This document shows, piece by piece, positions 25,856 through 40,700 of a DNA stretch of 64,000 nt (position 1 is its first letter; the number at the start of each line of letters is the position of its first letter). The DNA is from Hydrogenovibrio halophilus DSM 15072 (GTDB taxonomy: Bacteria; Pseudomonadota; Gammaproteobacteria; Thiomicrospirales; Thiomicrospiraceae). Under the pieces are notes generated by a model, which did no database searches, was not told the origin of the DNA, and saw only the letters and a list, made by a program, of their open reading frames with translations. Location: the NCBI RefSeq assembly GCF_000384235.1, contig NZ_KB913033.1:1619164-1683163 (forward strand), read 5' to 3'. Made by a program: the position numbers and the translations under genes.

Positions 25856-28693
25856 TCAGGTCAGGTTCTGAATCATGTCGTCGGCGGGTACCGGCTTGCT
25901 GTAGTAGAAGCCCTGATACGCGTGGCACCCGAGTTCGGCCAGCCGCTGTTGGTGGGCCTCGGTTTCCACGCCTTCGGCGATCACGTCCAGTTTCAGGGTT
26001 TTGGCCAGTGAAATCACCGTGGTGACAATGGCTTCGTCGTTTTCGTCGTCCAGCAGGTCGCGCACAAAGGTCTGGTCGATTTTCAGCTGGTCCAGCGGCA
26101 GGGATTTCAGGTACGACAGGGACGAATAACCCGTACCGAAATCGTCCAGCGCAAAGCGGATGCCCACGGCCTGCAACTCGGCCATTTTCTGGCCGATCAG
26201 GTCGGGCTGGGTGATGAACACGTTTTCGGTCAGTTCCAGTTCCAGCTGATGCGGATTGGCATTGGCCTGATGCAATGCCTTGAGTGTTTTGCTAACAAAA
26301 CTGTCCTGCATGAACTGGTCGATGCTGACATTCACCGCAATAGTCAGATGCGCGGTTTCGGGCTGTTTTGACCAGGCCTGGAGCTGGCGGCAGGCCGATT
26401 GAATCACCCAGTCGCCGATGGCCACAATCTGCCCGGTTTCTTCGGCAAAGGGGATGAAGTCAAATGGTGGCACCATCCCGCGCTCAGGGTGGTGCCAGCG
26501 GATCAGGGCTTCGGCCCCGACCAGAGCGCTTTCCGGCCCGATTTGAGGTTGGTAGTAAAGCACAAACTGATCCTGTTCCAGCGCCAGATCGATGTCGCGT
26601 TGGAGTTGCTTTTTCTTCTGTACGGCCAGATCAATGTCGTCGGTATAGATCTGCAGTTGGTTTTTGCCCGAACGTTTGGCGTAATACATGGCCTGGTCGG
26701 CTTTCTTCATGATTTCGGTCACGTCCTCGGTCTCGGGCGTGATCACCACCATGCCAATGCTGGGACTGGAACGGTAGGTTTTGCCCTCCAGCTCCATCGG
26801 GCTGTTCAGGGCGCGGCGGATCGCCAGTCCCTGGGCCTGATAGGCTTGTTCCGGCAGGTCCTTGAGCGAGACGGCCACGAATTCGTCCCCACCCAGACGG
26901 GCCAGCAGGCGGTCTTCTTCCGGCATCACGGTACGCAACTGCTCGGCCACTTTGAACAGAAACAGATCGCCGATTTCATGCCCCCGGCTGTCGTTGAGGT
27001 CCTTGAAATCGTCCAGATCAATAAAGAAGACGGCCGCATGGCGGTTTTCGGCTTTCAGCTGCTTGAGCAGTGCGTCCAGCTGCGAAAACAACTTGCGCCG
27101 GTTGGCCAGATGGGTCAGGGGGTCGTAAAACGCCAGCTGGGTGATCTGTTCTTCGGCGGCCTTTTTGTCGGTAATGTCCTGAGCCGTTGCCAGATAATGG
27201 GTGGCCTCGCCCTGATCGTTTTTGACGGCGGTGATGGTCAGCCACTGAGGGTAAATGTCGCCGTTCTTGCGCCGGTTCCAGATTTCGCCCGACCAATGGC
27301 CATCCTGGGTCAGTTGCTGCCACATCTGCCGGTAAAAGGCCGCATCATGACGACCGGATTTGAACAGGTTGGGTTTTTGCCCAATCAGCTCCCGAACCGA
27401 CCAGCCGGCCATGGCGGCATAGGCTTTGTTGGCTTGAATGATGATGTTGTGGGGGTCGGTGATCACCATGCCCACATTGGATTCAAACATTTTGGCCGAG
27501 ATTTTCAGGTCTTCTTCCCGAGCCTGAATTTCATCGACCATGCTGTTGTAGGCATTGGCCAGCTGCCCCATTTCGTTTTTGCTGCGAACATCGATTTTGT
27601 GCCGGTAATCGCCTTGCTGGATTCGGCCAATGCCGCGCATGAGTTTGGACAGGGGGCGATGCAGCGTGTGGTGAAAGACCGCGTAGTTGAGCGGCAAAAC
27701 CAGCAGAATCAATGCGATCAGCGACCACCACAGAGCCGAATAGGCCTGTTGCAGCTCCTGATTGAAAAGGTCGGTGGGGTACAGAAACACCGCTTCCAGC
27801 TGGCGCTGGCCGAATGCGGCTTCGAAATGCTGAATCAGGCCGTACTGGGTTTCGATCAGGCGACCGTCATGCGGCAATTTGGCCACCTCTTCCCACTGAA
27901 AGGGCAGTCTGGTGTCGGTGTGAACGATCGGCTGGCCGGTTTTCTGGTCAAAGACCGCCAGTTTCAGGTCGTCAAACAGCTTGTCATCGGTCAAAGGTGC
28001 CAGGGACGCCATCAGCACCAGTCGACCGGCGGGTTCACCCGACAGGGTTTGAATGCGGCTGACCGAAGCCATCAGCCAGTCATCCGGTTGAAAGGGCGAT
28101 TCCGTCAGAAAAAAGGCCTGGCTGCTGGCGGGGGTTTGTGCGGAGATCAGGACGTCTTCCGATTGCGCCCAAATCCGTTCAGCGTCCTGGAACACCTCGG
28201 AAGTGGGGCGTTCATTCCGGCTTTTGAAGCGCAGCGTCTGCGTCTGATGGCCGCCGGGCTGATAGCCATACAGGGTTTGCGCCCTGTGGTTCTGAAAGAA
28301 ACTGATCAGATCGCCATTGGGCTTGAACAGATAAGCCTGCTGGTAGCGCCCCAGTAAAAAGCCCTCATTCAGGTTTTGGGTCAGCTCTTCTTTTTCGTGG
28401 TCAAACAGATAGGCCTGTGCGTTTTGCGGGGTTTCGTATTCCTCAATCACGCGCACGCTGGGCAGAAAACTCTGGTGCTGGTAAAGCCCGGTCTTGGCCA
28501 CGATCAGGTTGGCCTTGAGTTTGGACAGGGTTTCTTCAAACGCATAAAAACCGGAATTCATCTGCGCCTGTGCCTGATCATGGTGGTAGGTTTTCAGCGA
28601 GTGGTAAAACAACGCGCCGAGCCCCAGTAATGAAGCGAGGGTGATCAAAACCACGAACAGACTGAACTGTGTGCGAAGAGAGTGCAAAGGCAT
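25856..28693 (-). CDS. membrane PAS-GGDEF-EAL cyclic-di-GMP protein
   Basis: A 945-aa inner-membrane signalling enzyme. Two membrane helices (about residues 9-32 and 315-340) flank a large periplasmic sensor of cache type. Then come HAMP (HRPLSKLMRG), PAS (NVGMVITDPHNIIIQAN), GGDEF with an intact LGGDEF motif, and EAL with GAEALIRWHHPE. Both catalytic signatures look complete, so it may make or break c-di-GMP. ATG 28693 overlaps the TGA of the upstream binding-protein gene by one base, so the pair is translationally coupled and TTG 28696 is less likely. A near match of the iterated palindrome is at 26371. Confidence 0.9.
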   Translation of the reverse strand: MPLHSLRTQFSLFVVLITLASLLGLGALFYHSLKTYHHDQAQAQMNSGFYAFEETLSKLKANLIVAKTGLYQHQSFLPSVRVIEEYETPQNAQAYLFDHEKEELTQNLNEGFLLGRYQQAYLFKPNGDLISFFQNHRAQTLYGYQPGGHQTQTLRFKSRNERPTSEVFQDAERIWAQSEDVLISAQTPASSQAFFLTESPFQPDDWLMASVSRIQTLSGEPAGRLVLMASLAPLTDDKLFDDLKLAVFDQKTGQPIVHTDTRLPFQWEEVAKLPHDGRLIETQYGLIQHFEAAFGQRQLEAVFLYPTDLFNQELQQAYSALWWSLIALILLVLPLNYAVFHHTLHRPLSKLMRGIGRIQQGDYRHKIDVRSKNEMGQLANAYNSMVDEIQAREEDLKISAKMFESNVGMVITDPHNIIIQANKAYAAMAGWSVRELIGQKPNLFKSGRHDAAFYRQMWQQLTQDGHWSGEIWNRRKNGDIYPQWLTITAVKNDQGEATHYLATAQDITDKKAAEEQITQLAFYDPLTHLANRRKLFSQLDALLKQLKAENRHAAVFFIDLDDFKDLNDSRGHEIGDLFLFKVAEQLRTVMPEEDRLLARLGGDEFVAVSLKDLPEQAYQAQGLAIRRALNSPMELEGKTYRSSPSIGMVVITPETEDVTEIMKKADQAMYYAKRSGKNQLQIYTDDIDLAVQKKKQLQRDIDLALEQDQFVLYYQPQIGPESALVGAEALIRWHHPERGMVPPFDFIPFAEETGQIVAIGDWVIQSACRQLQAWSKQPETAHLTIAVNVSIDQFMQDSFVSKTLKALHQANANPHQLELELTENVFITQPDLIGQKMAELQAVGIRFALDDFGTGYSSLSYLKSLPLDQLKIDQTFVRDLLDDENDEAIVTTVISLAKTLKLDVIAEGVETEAHQQRLAELGCHAYQGFYYSKPVPADDMIQNLT

Positions 28694-29622
28694 CAAAAGA
28701 TCGGCTCCACTTGATTGGCCAGTTCGGGCGTGACCATTTGGTGTTCAATGGTCACCTGCTTGGGGACGGGCTGACCGTCGAGAATTTTTTCCACAATGGC
28801 CGCGCCCTGTTTGCCGCCGGTGGGATAAGTGTAGCTGACGCTCTGTTGCCCCGCAAGCAAGGCCTCTCTGGCGGGTTGAATGTAATCAATGCCCACGATC
28901 ACCAGGTCGGCCGGATCAATGCCATGCTTTTGCAGGGCCAGACGTGCGCCAATCGCCATGCTGTCGCTGTGCGCGTAAATGGCGGCAAAGCGCTCACCGG
29001 ATTCAAGCAACTGGTCAGTGGCCACCAATGCCCGGGAACGGATAAAATCGCCCCGACGCTCAATCACTTTGAAATCAGGGTTCAGCGTGTCCAGAAAAGC
29101 ACGTGTGCGGGCGCGGGTGACCGAATTGCCTGCCACACCGGACAGCATGAATATTTTTGCGCCCTCTGGCAGGGTCTGGTTAAGGTAACCGGCGGCCTCT
29201 TTGGCAATGGCTTGGTTATCAGGGCTGATGAACGTGGTATAGGCGTCGTAGTCGATTTTGCGCCCCTGAAGCACCACCGGGATGCCGGCCTGATGGGCTT
29301 CTCTGATCACTTCGGAAAGGCCACGTGATTCACGGGGACTGGCAATCAGCACATCCACCTTGTCCGCAATCAATTGCTTGATCTGCTGCATTTGCACGGC
29401 GGTATTGCCGCCCGCATCGCGATGGATGAACTGGATGTCTTCACGGTGGGCCAGATGTTTGCGGACGTCCATCACCTGCTGATGGCGCCAGTCATTGGTC
29501 ATGTCGTCCTGTGAGAAGGCCACGACCTTGACGGCTTCCGCCAAAACCGGCGAGGTCACGGTCAACAGCGCCAGCAAACCGATGGCGTGGACAAAACCTG
29601 AGTGGATGATTCGATGCATCAT
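28693..29622 (-). CDS. periplasmic sugar-type binding protein (Peripla_BP_4/LacI-like fold)
   Basis: A 309-aa secreted protein with a signal peptide ending SPVLAEA. The mature part has the two-lobed type I binding fold: a VVAFSQDDMTNDWRHQQ start, LIADKVDVLIASP at the first lobe, a hinge around KIFMLSGVAGNSVTRAR, and VIVGIDYIQPA. No ABC permease or ATPase is nearby. It is coupled (TGATG) to a membrane GGDEF-EAL sensor, suggesting that it presents a ligand to that sensor, as LuxP does to LuxQ. The ligand is unknown. ATG 29619 is an equally possible start. Confidence 0.85.
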   Translation of the reverse strand: MMHRIIHSGFVHAIGLLALLTVTSPVLAEAVKVVAFSQDDMTNDWRHQQVMDVRKHLAHREDIQFIHRDAGGNTAVQMQQIKQLIADKVDVLIASPRESRGLSEVIREAHQAGIPVVLQGRKIDYDAYTTFISPDNQAIAKEAAGYLNQTLPEGAKIFMLSGVAGNSVTRARTRAFLDTLNPDFKVIERRGDFIRSRALVATDQLLESGERFAAIYAHSDSMAIGARLALQKHGIDPADLVIVGIDYIQPAREALLAGQQSVSYTYPTGGKQGAAIVEKILDGQPVPKQVTIEHQMVTPELANQVEPIF

Positions 29623-29751
29623 GCAATAATCGCGCCTTTTTTGGCGGTGAATGACTGGCAGTGACAGGCCGTTTGCCAGCCCTATCCAGAGGCACCAACC
29701 ATACCGAAAAACGCGGCAAAAATAAAGGGATTTGCTTTGTATAAAGGTGTT

Positions 29752-29920
29752 TTAACCCGGATGTTTCATGAATTTGTGCTGAGGTCGCACAGGAACTTGT
29801 TTTCACAAGGAAATTTTCGAAGAAGCGTCGTATCCATGATTACGACCGACTGAGAAAATATTGCTTGTGGAATCAAGGGGCAAGCGAGGTCGGTGCAAAT
29901 TCATGAAATATTCGGGTTAA
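29752..29920 (-). mobile_element. 169-bp MITE-like element, copy B
   Basis: Ends are TTAACCCGGATGTTTCA and TGAAATATTCGGGTTAA (15 of 17 positions complementary). It has the same length as copy A at 9927 in opposite orientation, with about 17 differences counted by eye. The interior hairpin arms are kept. It sits between the binding-protein gene and tRNA-Arg. Its right end touches an iterated palindrome. Confidence 0.85.
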
Positions 29921-29931
29921 CCAGGCCTGGT
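29920..29931. repeat. iterated palindrome ACCAGGCCTGGT, copy 9
   Basis: Exact intergenic copy, sharing one base with the end of MITE-like copy B (GGGTTAACCAGG). Confidence 0.9.
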
Positions 29932-29991
29932 CATTATTTGAACGGGAAAGGGATTGTATCGGAGTATGAAGGAAAAACCGGGAAAAGGAAA

Positions 29992-30068
29992 TGGCGCGCC
30001 CAGGAGGATTTGAACCCCCGACCTTTGCCTCCGGAGGGCAACGCTCTATCCAGCTGAGCTATGGGCGC
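29992..30068 (-). tRNA. tRNA-Arg(CCG)
   Basis: 77 nt on the minus strand. The acceptor GCGCCCA pairs with TGGGCGC, the anticodon arm is TTGCC-CTCCGGA-GGCAA with anticodon CCG, the T-loop is GTTCAAAT, and CCA is encoded. Its acceptor matches that of tRNA-Arg(TCT) at 18332. Confidence 0.95.
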
Positions 30069-30169
30069 GTGACATCGACGCACATTATAAGGTTTTCCCT
30101 GCTCAATTAACAGGGCTAATTCCCGCTCAGTGCAACCGGAATGGTGACGTCGTTTCAGCCTGGCTTTGG

Positions 30170-30478
30170 TTATCGTATTTCCGGGATCTCAAACAGTTTC
30201 TGGAACTGGGCGATTTCCAGGGCATTCTGTACCGAGTCGGATAAGTGAACCAGTTGAATCCTGCCGCTCTGTCCGACCCGTTGCCGCAGCAACAAAAGCA
30301 GGCCCAAAGCGGCACTGTCCAGATGGTCGGTCATGGAAAAATCCAGTATGTAGAGCGCCGTGGACTCAATGTGATCCTTGTAGGCATCATTGAAATCATG
30401 ATACGTCGTCATATTGAACGTTTTCGGCAGGTGGAGGGTGAGCGTATCGCCGGATTTGTCTGCTCGAACCTGTGTCAT
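30170..30478 (-). CDS. STAS-domain protein (anti-sigma-antagonist type)
   Basis: A 102-aa single STAS domain. LYILDFSMTDHLDSAALGLLLLLR contains the family block in which a serine (DSA) is the usual phosphorylation site, and LVHLSDSVQNALEIAQFQKLFEI is the C-terminal helix. ATG 30478 is chosen because an upstream extension to 30556 is not STAS-like. It lies 75 bases after the PAS chemoreceptor on the same strand and may act with it or with an unlinked Ser kinase/phosphatase. No anti-sigma factor gene is adjacent. Confidence 0.85.
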   Translation of the reverse strand: MTQVRADKSGDTLTLHLPKTFNMTTYHDFNDAYKDHIESTALYILDFSMTDHLDSAALGLLLLLRQRVGQSGRIQLVHLSDSVQNALEIAQFQKLFEIPEIR

Positions 30479-30552
30479 AAAGTTGTCTCTCTGAATCTGA
30501 AATAATGGTTTGACGGGGCTGACGCCAAACTCACGAAAACCAGGGCCGGGGT

Positions 30553-32799
30553 TCAATCCCGTTTCCGGTAGGTGAGTCCGGGCGCGGAAGTGGCATTGCC
30601 GGTCGTTTTGAAATAGGCCATGTCGTCAGACAAGATTTTAGCCTGTTCGCTCATGCTTTTGGAAGCGGCTGTGGTTTCGTCCACCAGTGCCGCGTTCTGC
30701 TGAGTAACCTGATCGATGTCGGTAATGGCATCGTGAACCTGATGAATGCCCGTGGCCTGTTCATTGGAGGCTTTGGCAATGTCTTTGATCATGGATGTGA
30801 TTTCGTCCACCGAGCCGACAATGGTGTTCAGGAACTCGCCTGATCTGGACGCCAGTTTGGTGCCGTGATCAATGCGCTTGGTGCTTTCATCAATCAGCGC
30901 GGTGATGTCTTTGGCGGCCTCGGCCGATTTTTGCGACAGGGAACGGACTTCCCCCGCGACCACGGCAAAGCCGCGCCCGTGCTCACCGGCACGAGCGGCT
31001 TCGACCGCGGCGTTCAGAGCCAGCAGATTGGTCTGGAACGCGATGCTGTCAATCATGGTGACGATTTCCGAAATTTTGTGACTGGAGTCCTGAATCTGTC
31101 CCATGGCTTCAATGGTTTCGGTCATCACTTCCGAGCCTTCTCTGGCTTTGGATTGAACGTCTGTGGCCACGCTGGAAGCCTGATTGGCGTTGTCGGTGTT
31201 GTTTTTGATGGCCGCGTTCATCTCGTCCATGGTGGCCGAGGTCTGCTCAATCGCCGCCGCCTGCTGTTGCACTCGGTCGCTCAAGTCTGTGGAGCCCTGC
31301 GACACTTCGCGTGAAGCCGAATCCACCACTTTGGCCGCTTCCACGGCCACGGAGACAATGCCGTCCAGACGTGAAATGGAGCTGTTGACGGCTTCTTTCA
31401 GTTCGCCCAGTTCGCCTTCATAAGGTTTGTCGATCACCTGTGTCAGGTCGCCTTCTGCCATGCCGGTCGTCACCCGAACCACTTCGTTCATTGCATCCTG
31501 TATGGCGTCCAGCAGATCGTTGATGGAGTGGCTCAAATCGTGTGCGACCCCTTCGACATCGCTCAAGTCTATGCGTCTGCCCAGATGTCCCTTTTGAGCC
31601 TGGCCGACAACCTGATGCACACTGTCCAGCAGTTGGGCTTCCTGTGTGCGATCAATCCACTCCACCAACATGGCGGTGCGAACGCCTGAACGGTTGTGGA
31701 TCGGGATCATATTCAGCTTCAAGTGAATGCCGGCAAGCGTTAAAGTAATGCTGTCCGGTTCTTTCATGGCATCCAGCATTTTTCGCTGGTGTGAGGGCGT
31801 CGAATGAAACAGATCAATGTTCGCGCCCTCTATGGTCGCCATATCGAACGCCGGGACCACTTCCTTGATTTTATCTTCACCCGCTGCAAAAAACGCTTTC
31901 ATGCTATCGTTCAGGTACATGATGTTGTAATCATGGTCGACCATCATCACGTTGGTTTGCATCTTATCCATGGCCAGCTTGATCTGCTGCGCCTGATCCA
32001 GTTGATAGGCACTTTCTTCCCGGCTTTCCAGAAAGGCCAGGTTCAAAGACACTTCTGCATTGCGCAATTTTCCAAAGAAGGTGGTTGGGTCGTAGTTTTT
32101 TTCCGGCAAATTCTGCTTGCTGGCAATCCGGCGCAAATTGCCGATTGCGTTGTCGATTGTGTGGGTCACAAAACGGCCATATCCCACCATGGCCCCCAGC
32201 AGGATCAGCGACATCACCAGAGAGGCTTCGGCGGCAAAATTGACCAGGCCTGCTGTGGCCAGAGCGGTGGGGATCACCGAAAAGATCACGCCGATCACCG
32301 CCAGCAGCCAGACGGGCGACAAGCGGGTGAAAGGGTTCAGGTTTGGCATCGACGGCCCGGTGGTGATCTGACCATGGCGGATTCCGGCTTTGCCGGCGGC
32401 AATGGCCTGATACGCCTGAGCGGCGGCCTGTTTTTCCGCCTCGGTGGCGCAACTGCGAATCGACATATAGCCGGTGACCCGACCGTTTTCAAACAAAGGT
32501 GTGGCCTGGGCCTTGACCCAATAGTAGCCCCCGTCCTTGCGTCGGTTTTTCACAAACTGGGTCCAGGGACGACCGTGCTTCAGGTCCTGCCACATGTCGG
32601 CAAAAACGGCCGACGGCACATCCGGGTGGCGGATGATGTTGTGCGGTTGGCCGATTAATTCCGCCCGGGTAAAGCCACTGGCGGCCTCAAAGGCGTCGTT
32701 GCATTCCAGTATGGTGCCGGCCAGATCGGTTTTGGATACCAGTATCTGGCCTTCTTTGACCTGGTATTCGTGGTCGTTGACAGGTTGGTTGTTGCGCAT
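30553..32799 (-). CDS. PAS-containing methyl-accepting chemotaxis protein (Aer-like start)
   Basis: A 748-aa receptor. An N-terminal cytoplasmic PAS of Aer type (ASGFTRAELIGQPHNIIRHPD) comes first. A hydrophobic pair (about residues 170-215) without a large periplasmic domain follows, then a second PAS (NVMMVDHDYNIMYLND), a HAMP-like region and the signalling domain with tip [21 protein letters not shown]. The Aer-like layout suggests sensing of redox or energy state rather than an external ligand. FAD binding is possible but the residues cannot be judged by eye. It is followed by the STAS gene and divergent from the kinase array. Confidence 0.9.
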   Translation of the reverse strand: MRNNQPVNDHEYQVKEGQILVSKTDLAGTILECNDAFEAASGFTRAELIGQPHNIIRHPDVPSAVFADMWQDLKHGRPWTQFVKNRRKDGGYYWVKAQATPLFENGRVTGYMSIRSCATEAEKQAAAQAYQAIAAGKAGIRHGQITTGPSMPNLNPFTRLSPVWLLAVIGVIFSVIPTALATAGLVNFAAEASLVMSLILLGAMVGYGRFVTHTIDNAIGNLRRIASKQNLPEKNYDPTTFFGKLRNAEVSLNLAFLESREESAYQLDQAQQIKLAMDKMQTNVMMVDHDYNIMYLNDSMKAFFAAGEDKIKEVVPAFDMATIEGANIDLFHSTPSHQRKMLDAMKEPDSITLTLAGIHLKLNMIPIHNRSGVRTAMLVEWIDRTQEAQLLDSVHQVVGQAQKGHLGRRIDLSDVEGVAHDLSHSINDLLDAIQDAMNEVVRVTTGMAEGDLTQVIDKPYEGELGELKEAVNSSISRLDGIVSVAVEAAKVVDSASREVSQGSTDLSDRVQQQAAAIEQTSATMDEMNAAIKNNTDNANQASSVATDVQSKAREGSEVMTETIEAMGQIQDSSHKISEIVTMIDSIAFQTNLLALNAAVEAARAGEHGRGFAVVAGEVRSLSQKSAEAAKDITALIDESTKRIDHGTKLASRSGEFLNTIVGSVDEITSMIKDIAKASNEQATGIHQVHDAITDIDQVTQQNAALVDETTAASKSMSEQAKILSDDMAYFKTTGNATSAPGLTYRKRD

Positions 32800-32885
32800 A
32801 ACATGATCGCCTTTGTGAAAAACTTATACAGACTGTGTTAGCCTGTATGAATTCTGTCTAGTTGGTAGTCTAGTTGAAAGCAGTG

Positions 32886-32931
32886 TTTATGCCAAGAAGT
32901 TAATGCATAAAATTATTTTAACTGGCATAAA
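32886..32931. other. AT-rich two-part hairpin in the chemoreceptor/kinase divergent gap
   Basis: TTTATGCC (32886-32893) pairs with GGCATAAA (32924-32931), and inside it AGTTAA pairs with TTAACT. The 353-bp gap 32800-33152 also holds a CTAGTTG direct repeat (near 32858-32876) and ATACAG/CTGTAT arms near 32825-32850. No gene is seen in it. The role may be operator or leader structure. Confidence 0.4.
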
Positions 32932-33035
32932 AAACCTATTTAAGCAATTGATTCGTTTTGTTCGGTATTTTCTGTAAGATGGGTACTTAGTAGTCGGTTT
33001 GCGTTGTGCGTCATTTGAGCGAGCATGATTATTGG

Positions 33036-33065
33036 TTGACAGCTTCACAAAAGAACCCCTAGTAT
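33036..33065 (+). promoter_or_regulatory. sigma-70 promoter of the signalling array
   Basis: TTGACA, an 18-base spacer and TAGTAT, about 90 bases before the first kinase start. It is the best promoter seen ahead of the array. Confidence 0.6.
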
Positions 33066-33152
33066 GCACCGGGTTGTTACAGTTGAGTTCTGTCTGTCAA
33101 TGCAACGCCAAGCCCATCCAAATTTTAAGAAGCGTTTTGCCCGGTCTTGCCT

Positions 33153-37790
<4,638 letters not shown>

Positions 37791-37794
37791 CATA

Positions 37795-40700
37795 ATGAAA
37801 CGGTTTTACAATCTTTTGGCGGGCATCTGCCTGATTCTGGCGGCAAGCTCTCTTCACGCCGCTGTGCCCACGTTTGAGCGGGTGTTTGAAAACCATCCTT
37901 TGCCGATGCTGCTGATCGATCCCGGCAAAGGGCAGATTGTAGAGGTCAACGCCCAGGCGGTGGATTTTTATGGCTATTCCAATGATGTCCTGACCGAGAT
38001 GACGATCCAGCAGATCAATACCTTTACGCCGGAACAGGTGGCGGTCGAGCGTCAGGCCGCAGCCGAAGAGAATCGTCATTTTTTCATCTTCCGTCATCGT
38101 CTAGCGTCAGGGGAAACGCGACGGGTGCAGGTGTATTCCTATCCTTATGAAATCGGTCAGCGGTCTCTGCTGCTGTCGATGATCATGCCTCTGAAAGAAC
38201 TGGCGCTGGGCGACGACTCACTGGCCCGCTATCAGGCCAATCTGGAAGCACAGGTGGATGAGCAGATGCAGGCGTTGCAGCAAAGCAAAACTTACCAGGC
38301 CTGGTGGTTTTCGGCTTTGGCCGTCGTGCTGTTGCTTGCCTGGCTGGCGCAATCGGTGGCCTGGCGACGTGAAAAGCGGGAACGCCAGCACAATCAGGAA
38401 CTGTTGCAGACGTATTTTGAACAATCCCCAGCCGCCATTATGGTGCATGACCCCAGTACGGGGGAGCTTTTGCGGGCCAATCAGCAGACTTTGCACTTTT
38501 ATGGTTGTGAATCACTTCAGCATCTGAAGCAGGCCAAGTTGTTTGGTGATCCGCCGTTCTCGGAAACAGACGCACTCAACTGGATCCACCGGGCCGCGCA
38601 TCGCGGTCCGCAACAATTCGAATGGAAGACGCGGACCGCCTCGGGCGAAGAACGGTGGGAGTGGGTGCAGTTGACCAAAGCCACCCTGGAAGGGCAGCCT
38701 CGCGTCGTTGCCACGGCGGTGGACATTACGGTGCTCAAACACGCTCAGACGCAATTGGACGAACTCAATAAAAAGTTTGTGGTGCTGCTGGAAAACACGT
38801 CCGACTTTATTTTCTTCAAAGACGCGCAGCATCGGTTTGAATTCAGTTCGCAGACGGTGGCCGACATCAATGGTTATGCGTCCTGGCGTGAACTGATTGG
38901 CAAAACCTCGCTGGAGGTGTTTCCGGAAGCCCTGGGATCACGTTACCACAGGGACGAACAATGGGTGTTAAGTCATGGTCGGCCATTGCTGGACAAGGAG
39001 GTCCCTTATCTGAACAAATATGGCGAAAAAGGCTGGGTTCAGGCCAGCAAGTGGCCGGTCTTTGCCGAAGACGGTCACACGGTGACGGGGTTGTTTGGCA
39101 TTAACCGCGACATCACCGCCCGGATCGAAATGGAATCGGCGTTGAAACAGGCCAAGGACAAAGCCGAGGCCGCCAATAAGGCCAAATCGCAATTTCTGGC
39201 CAATATGAGCCACGAACTGCGCACGCCCATGAACGGCATCATCGGTCTGAGCGAGCTGGTGCCGCATGAAAACGATCCCGATCAGGTGGGGTCCATGGTC
39301 CGCCAGATCAATCATTCCGCCAGATTGCTGCTGCGTCAGTTGGACGATGTGCTGGATCTGGTCAGTCTGGACTCGGACGAACTGCCCATTCAGGCCAGAC
39401 CGTTTTACCTGAGTCAGTTGCTGCAGAATCTGGAAAGTCTGTTTCAGCATCAGGCCAAAGCCCGGCATCTGCGTTTTCAGGTGGTCAATGACGGTTTGGG
39501 CCATGACTGTTACGTGGCCGATGCCGATCGGTTGGCACAGGTCCTGAGTCACCTGCTCAGCAATGCGCTCAAGTTTACGTTTCAGGGGCATATGGTACTG
39601 TCGGTGACGCATCAGGCCCACGCTGATTCACAAACGCTGGTGTTTGAGGTGGAAGACACTGGCACGGGCATCAGTGAGGCACAACAGGAACATTTGTTTG
39701 AAATGTTTGAAATGGGCGACGCCAGCAATACCCGCCATCAGTCGGGCATCGGCATCGGGTTGGTGATGTCGCAGAAACTGATTCGGCGTATGGGCGGTGA
39801 CATTGACATCGAATCCAAAGAGGGACACGGCACCAGGGTTCGGGTTGTGTTGCCGGCCAAACCCTGTGACAAATCCGAGGAAGCGAGCCTGATTGAAACG
39901 ACGAGCCAGCCGATGACCGGTGGCAGACAGCGCGTGCTGATTGTGGAGGACAATGCGGTCAACCAGAAGGTGGTGGCCGCCTTTGTGACCCGTATGGGAC
40001 TGGATTATTTGACCGCCGACAATGGCGAGCAGGCGGTGGATTTGAGCCGGGTCAAGCATTTTGATCTGGTGTTGATGGACATTCAGATGCCGGGCATGGA
40101 TGGGTATGAGGCCACCCGCAAAATTCGTCAGTACCAGCCGGATGTGCCCGTGATTGCGGTCACCGCCGCTGCCATGATCGAAGACCGGGAAAAGTCTCAG
40201 GCCGCAGGCATGAACGAACATTTAAGCAAACCTATTATGTGGGCGTCTTTTACCCGGGCCGTGAGCAAGTGGCTGGATTTGTCAGCCGAACAGGCTTCGG
40301 CCAATTCTCAATCCGATCTGTCTGAACAACCCGTTGACGCAGAAATCACGGTGCAGGCGCAGCAAAGTGACACCGAATCGAGACGTTCACGGATACTGGT
40401 GGTGGACGATGCAAAAACCAACCTCAAGGTACTGGCCAATGCGTTGAAACCCGATTATGCGGTGCAGGTTGCCGATTCGGGCGAAGCGGCGTTGAAGGTG
40501 GTGCATCATGGTCCTGCGCCGGATTTGATTCTGCTGGACATTATGATGCCTGAGATGGACGGTTTTGAGGTATGTCGCGTGCTGAAAAATGATCCGCAAA
40601 CCCAAGATATTCCAGTGATTTTTGTGACTGCGTTGGATTCAGAAACGGACGAGTCCAAAGGGTTTGAGGCCGGTGGTGTGGACTTTATTGTGAAACCGTT

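Noticed and set aside
26399-28357. 652-aa open frame opposite the GGDEF-EAL gene
   Set aside because: Shadow of a strongly supported gene, with no recognisable motif.
29492-29806. 104-aa minus-strand frame covering the repeat element
   Set aside because: Its N-terminal residues are translation of the 169-bp element (also seen in a frame at 56273), so it is repeat sequence, not a gene.
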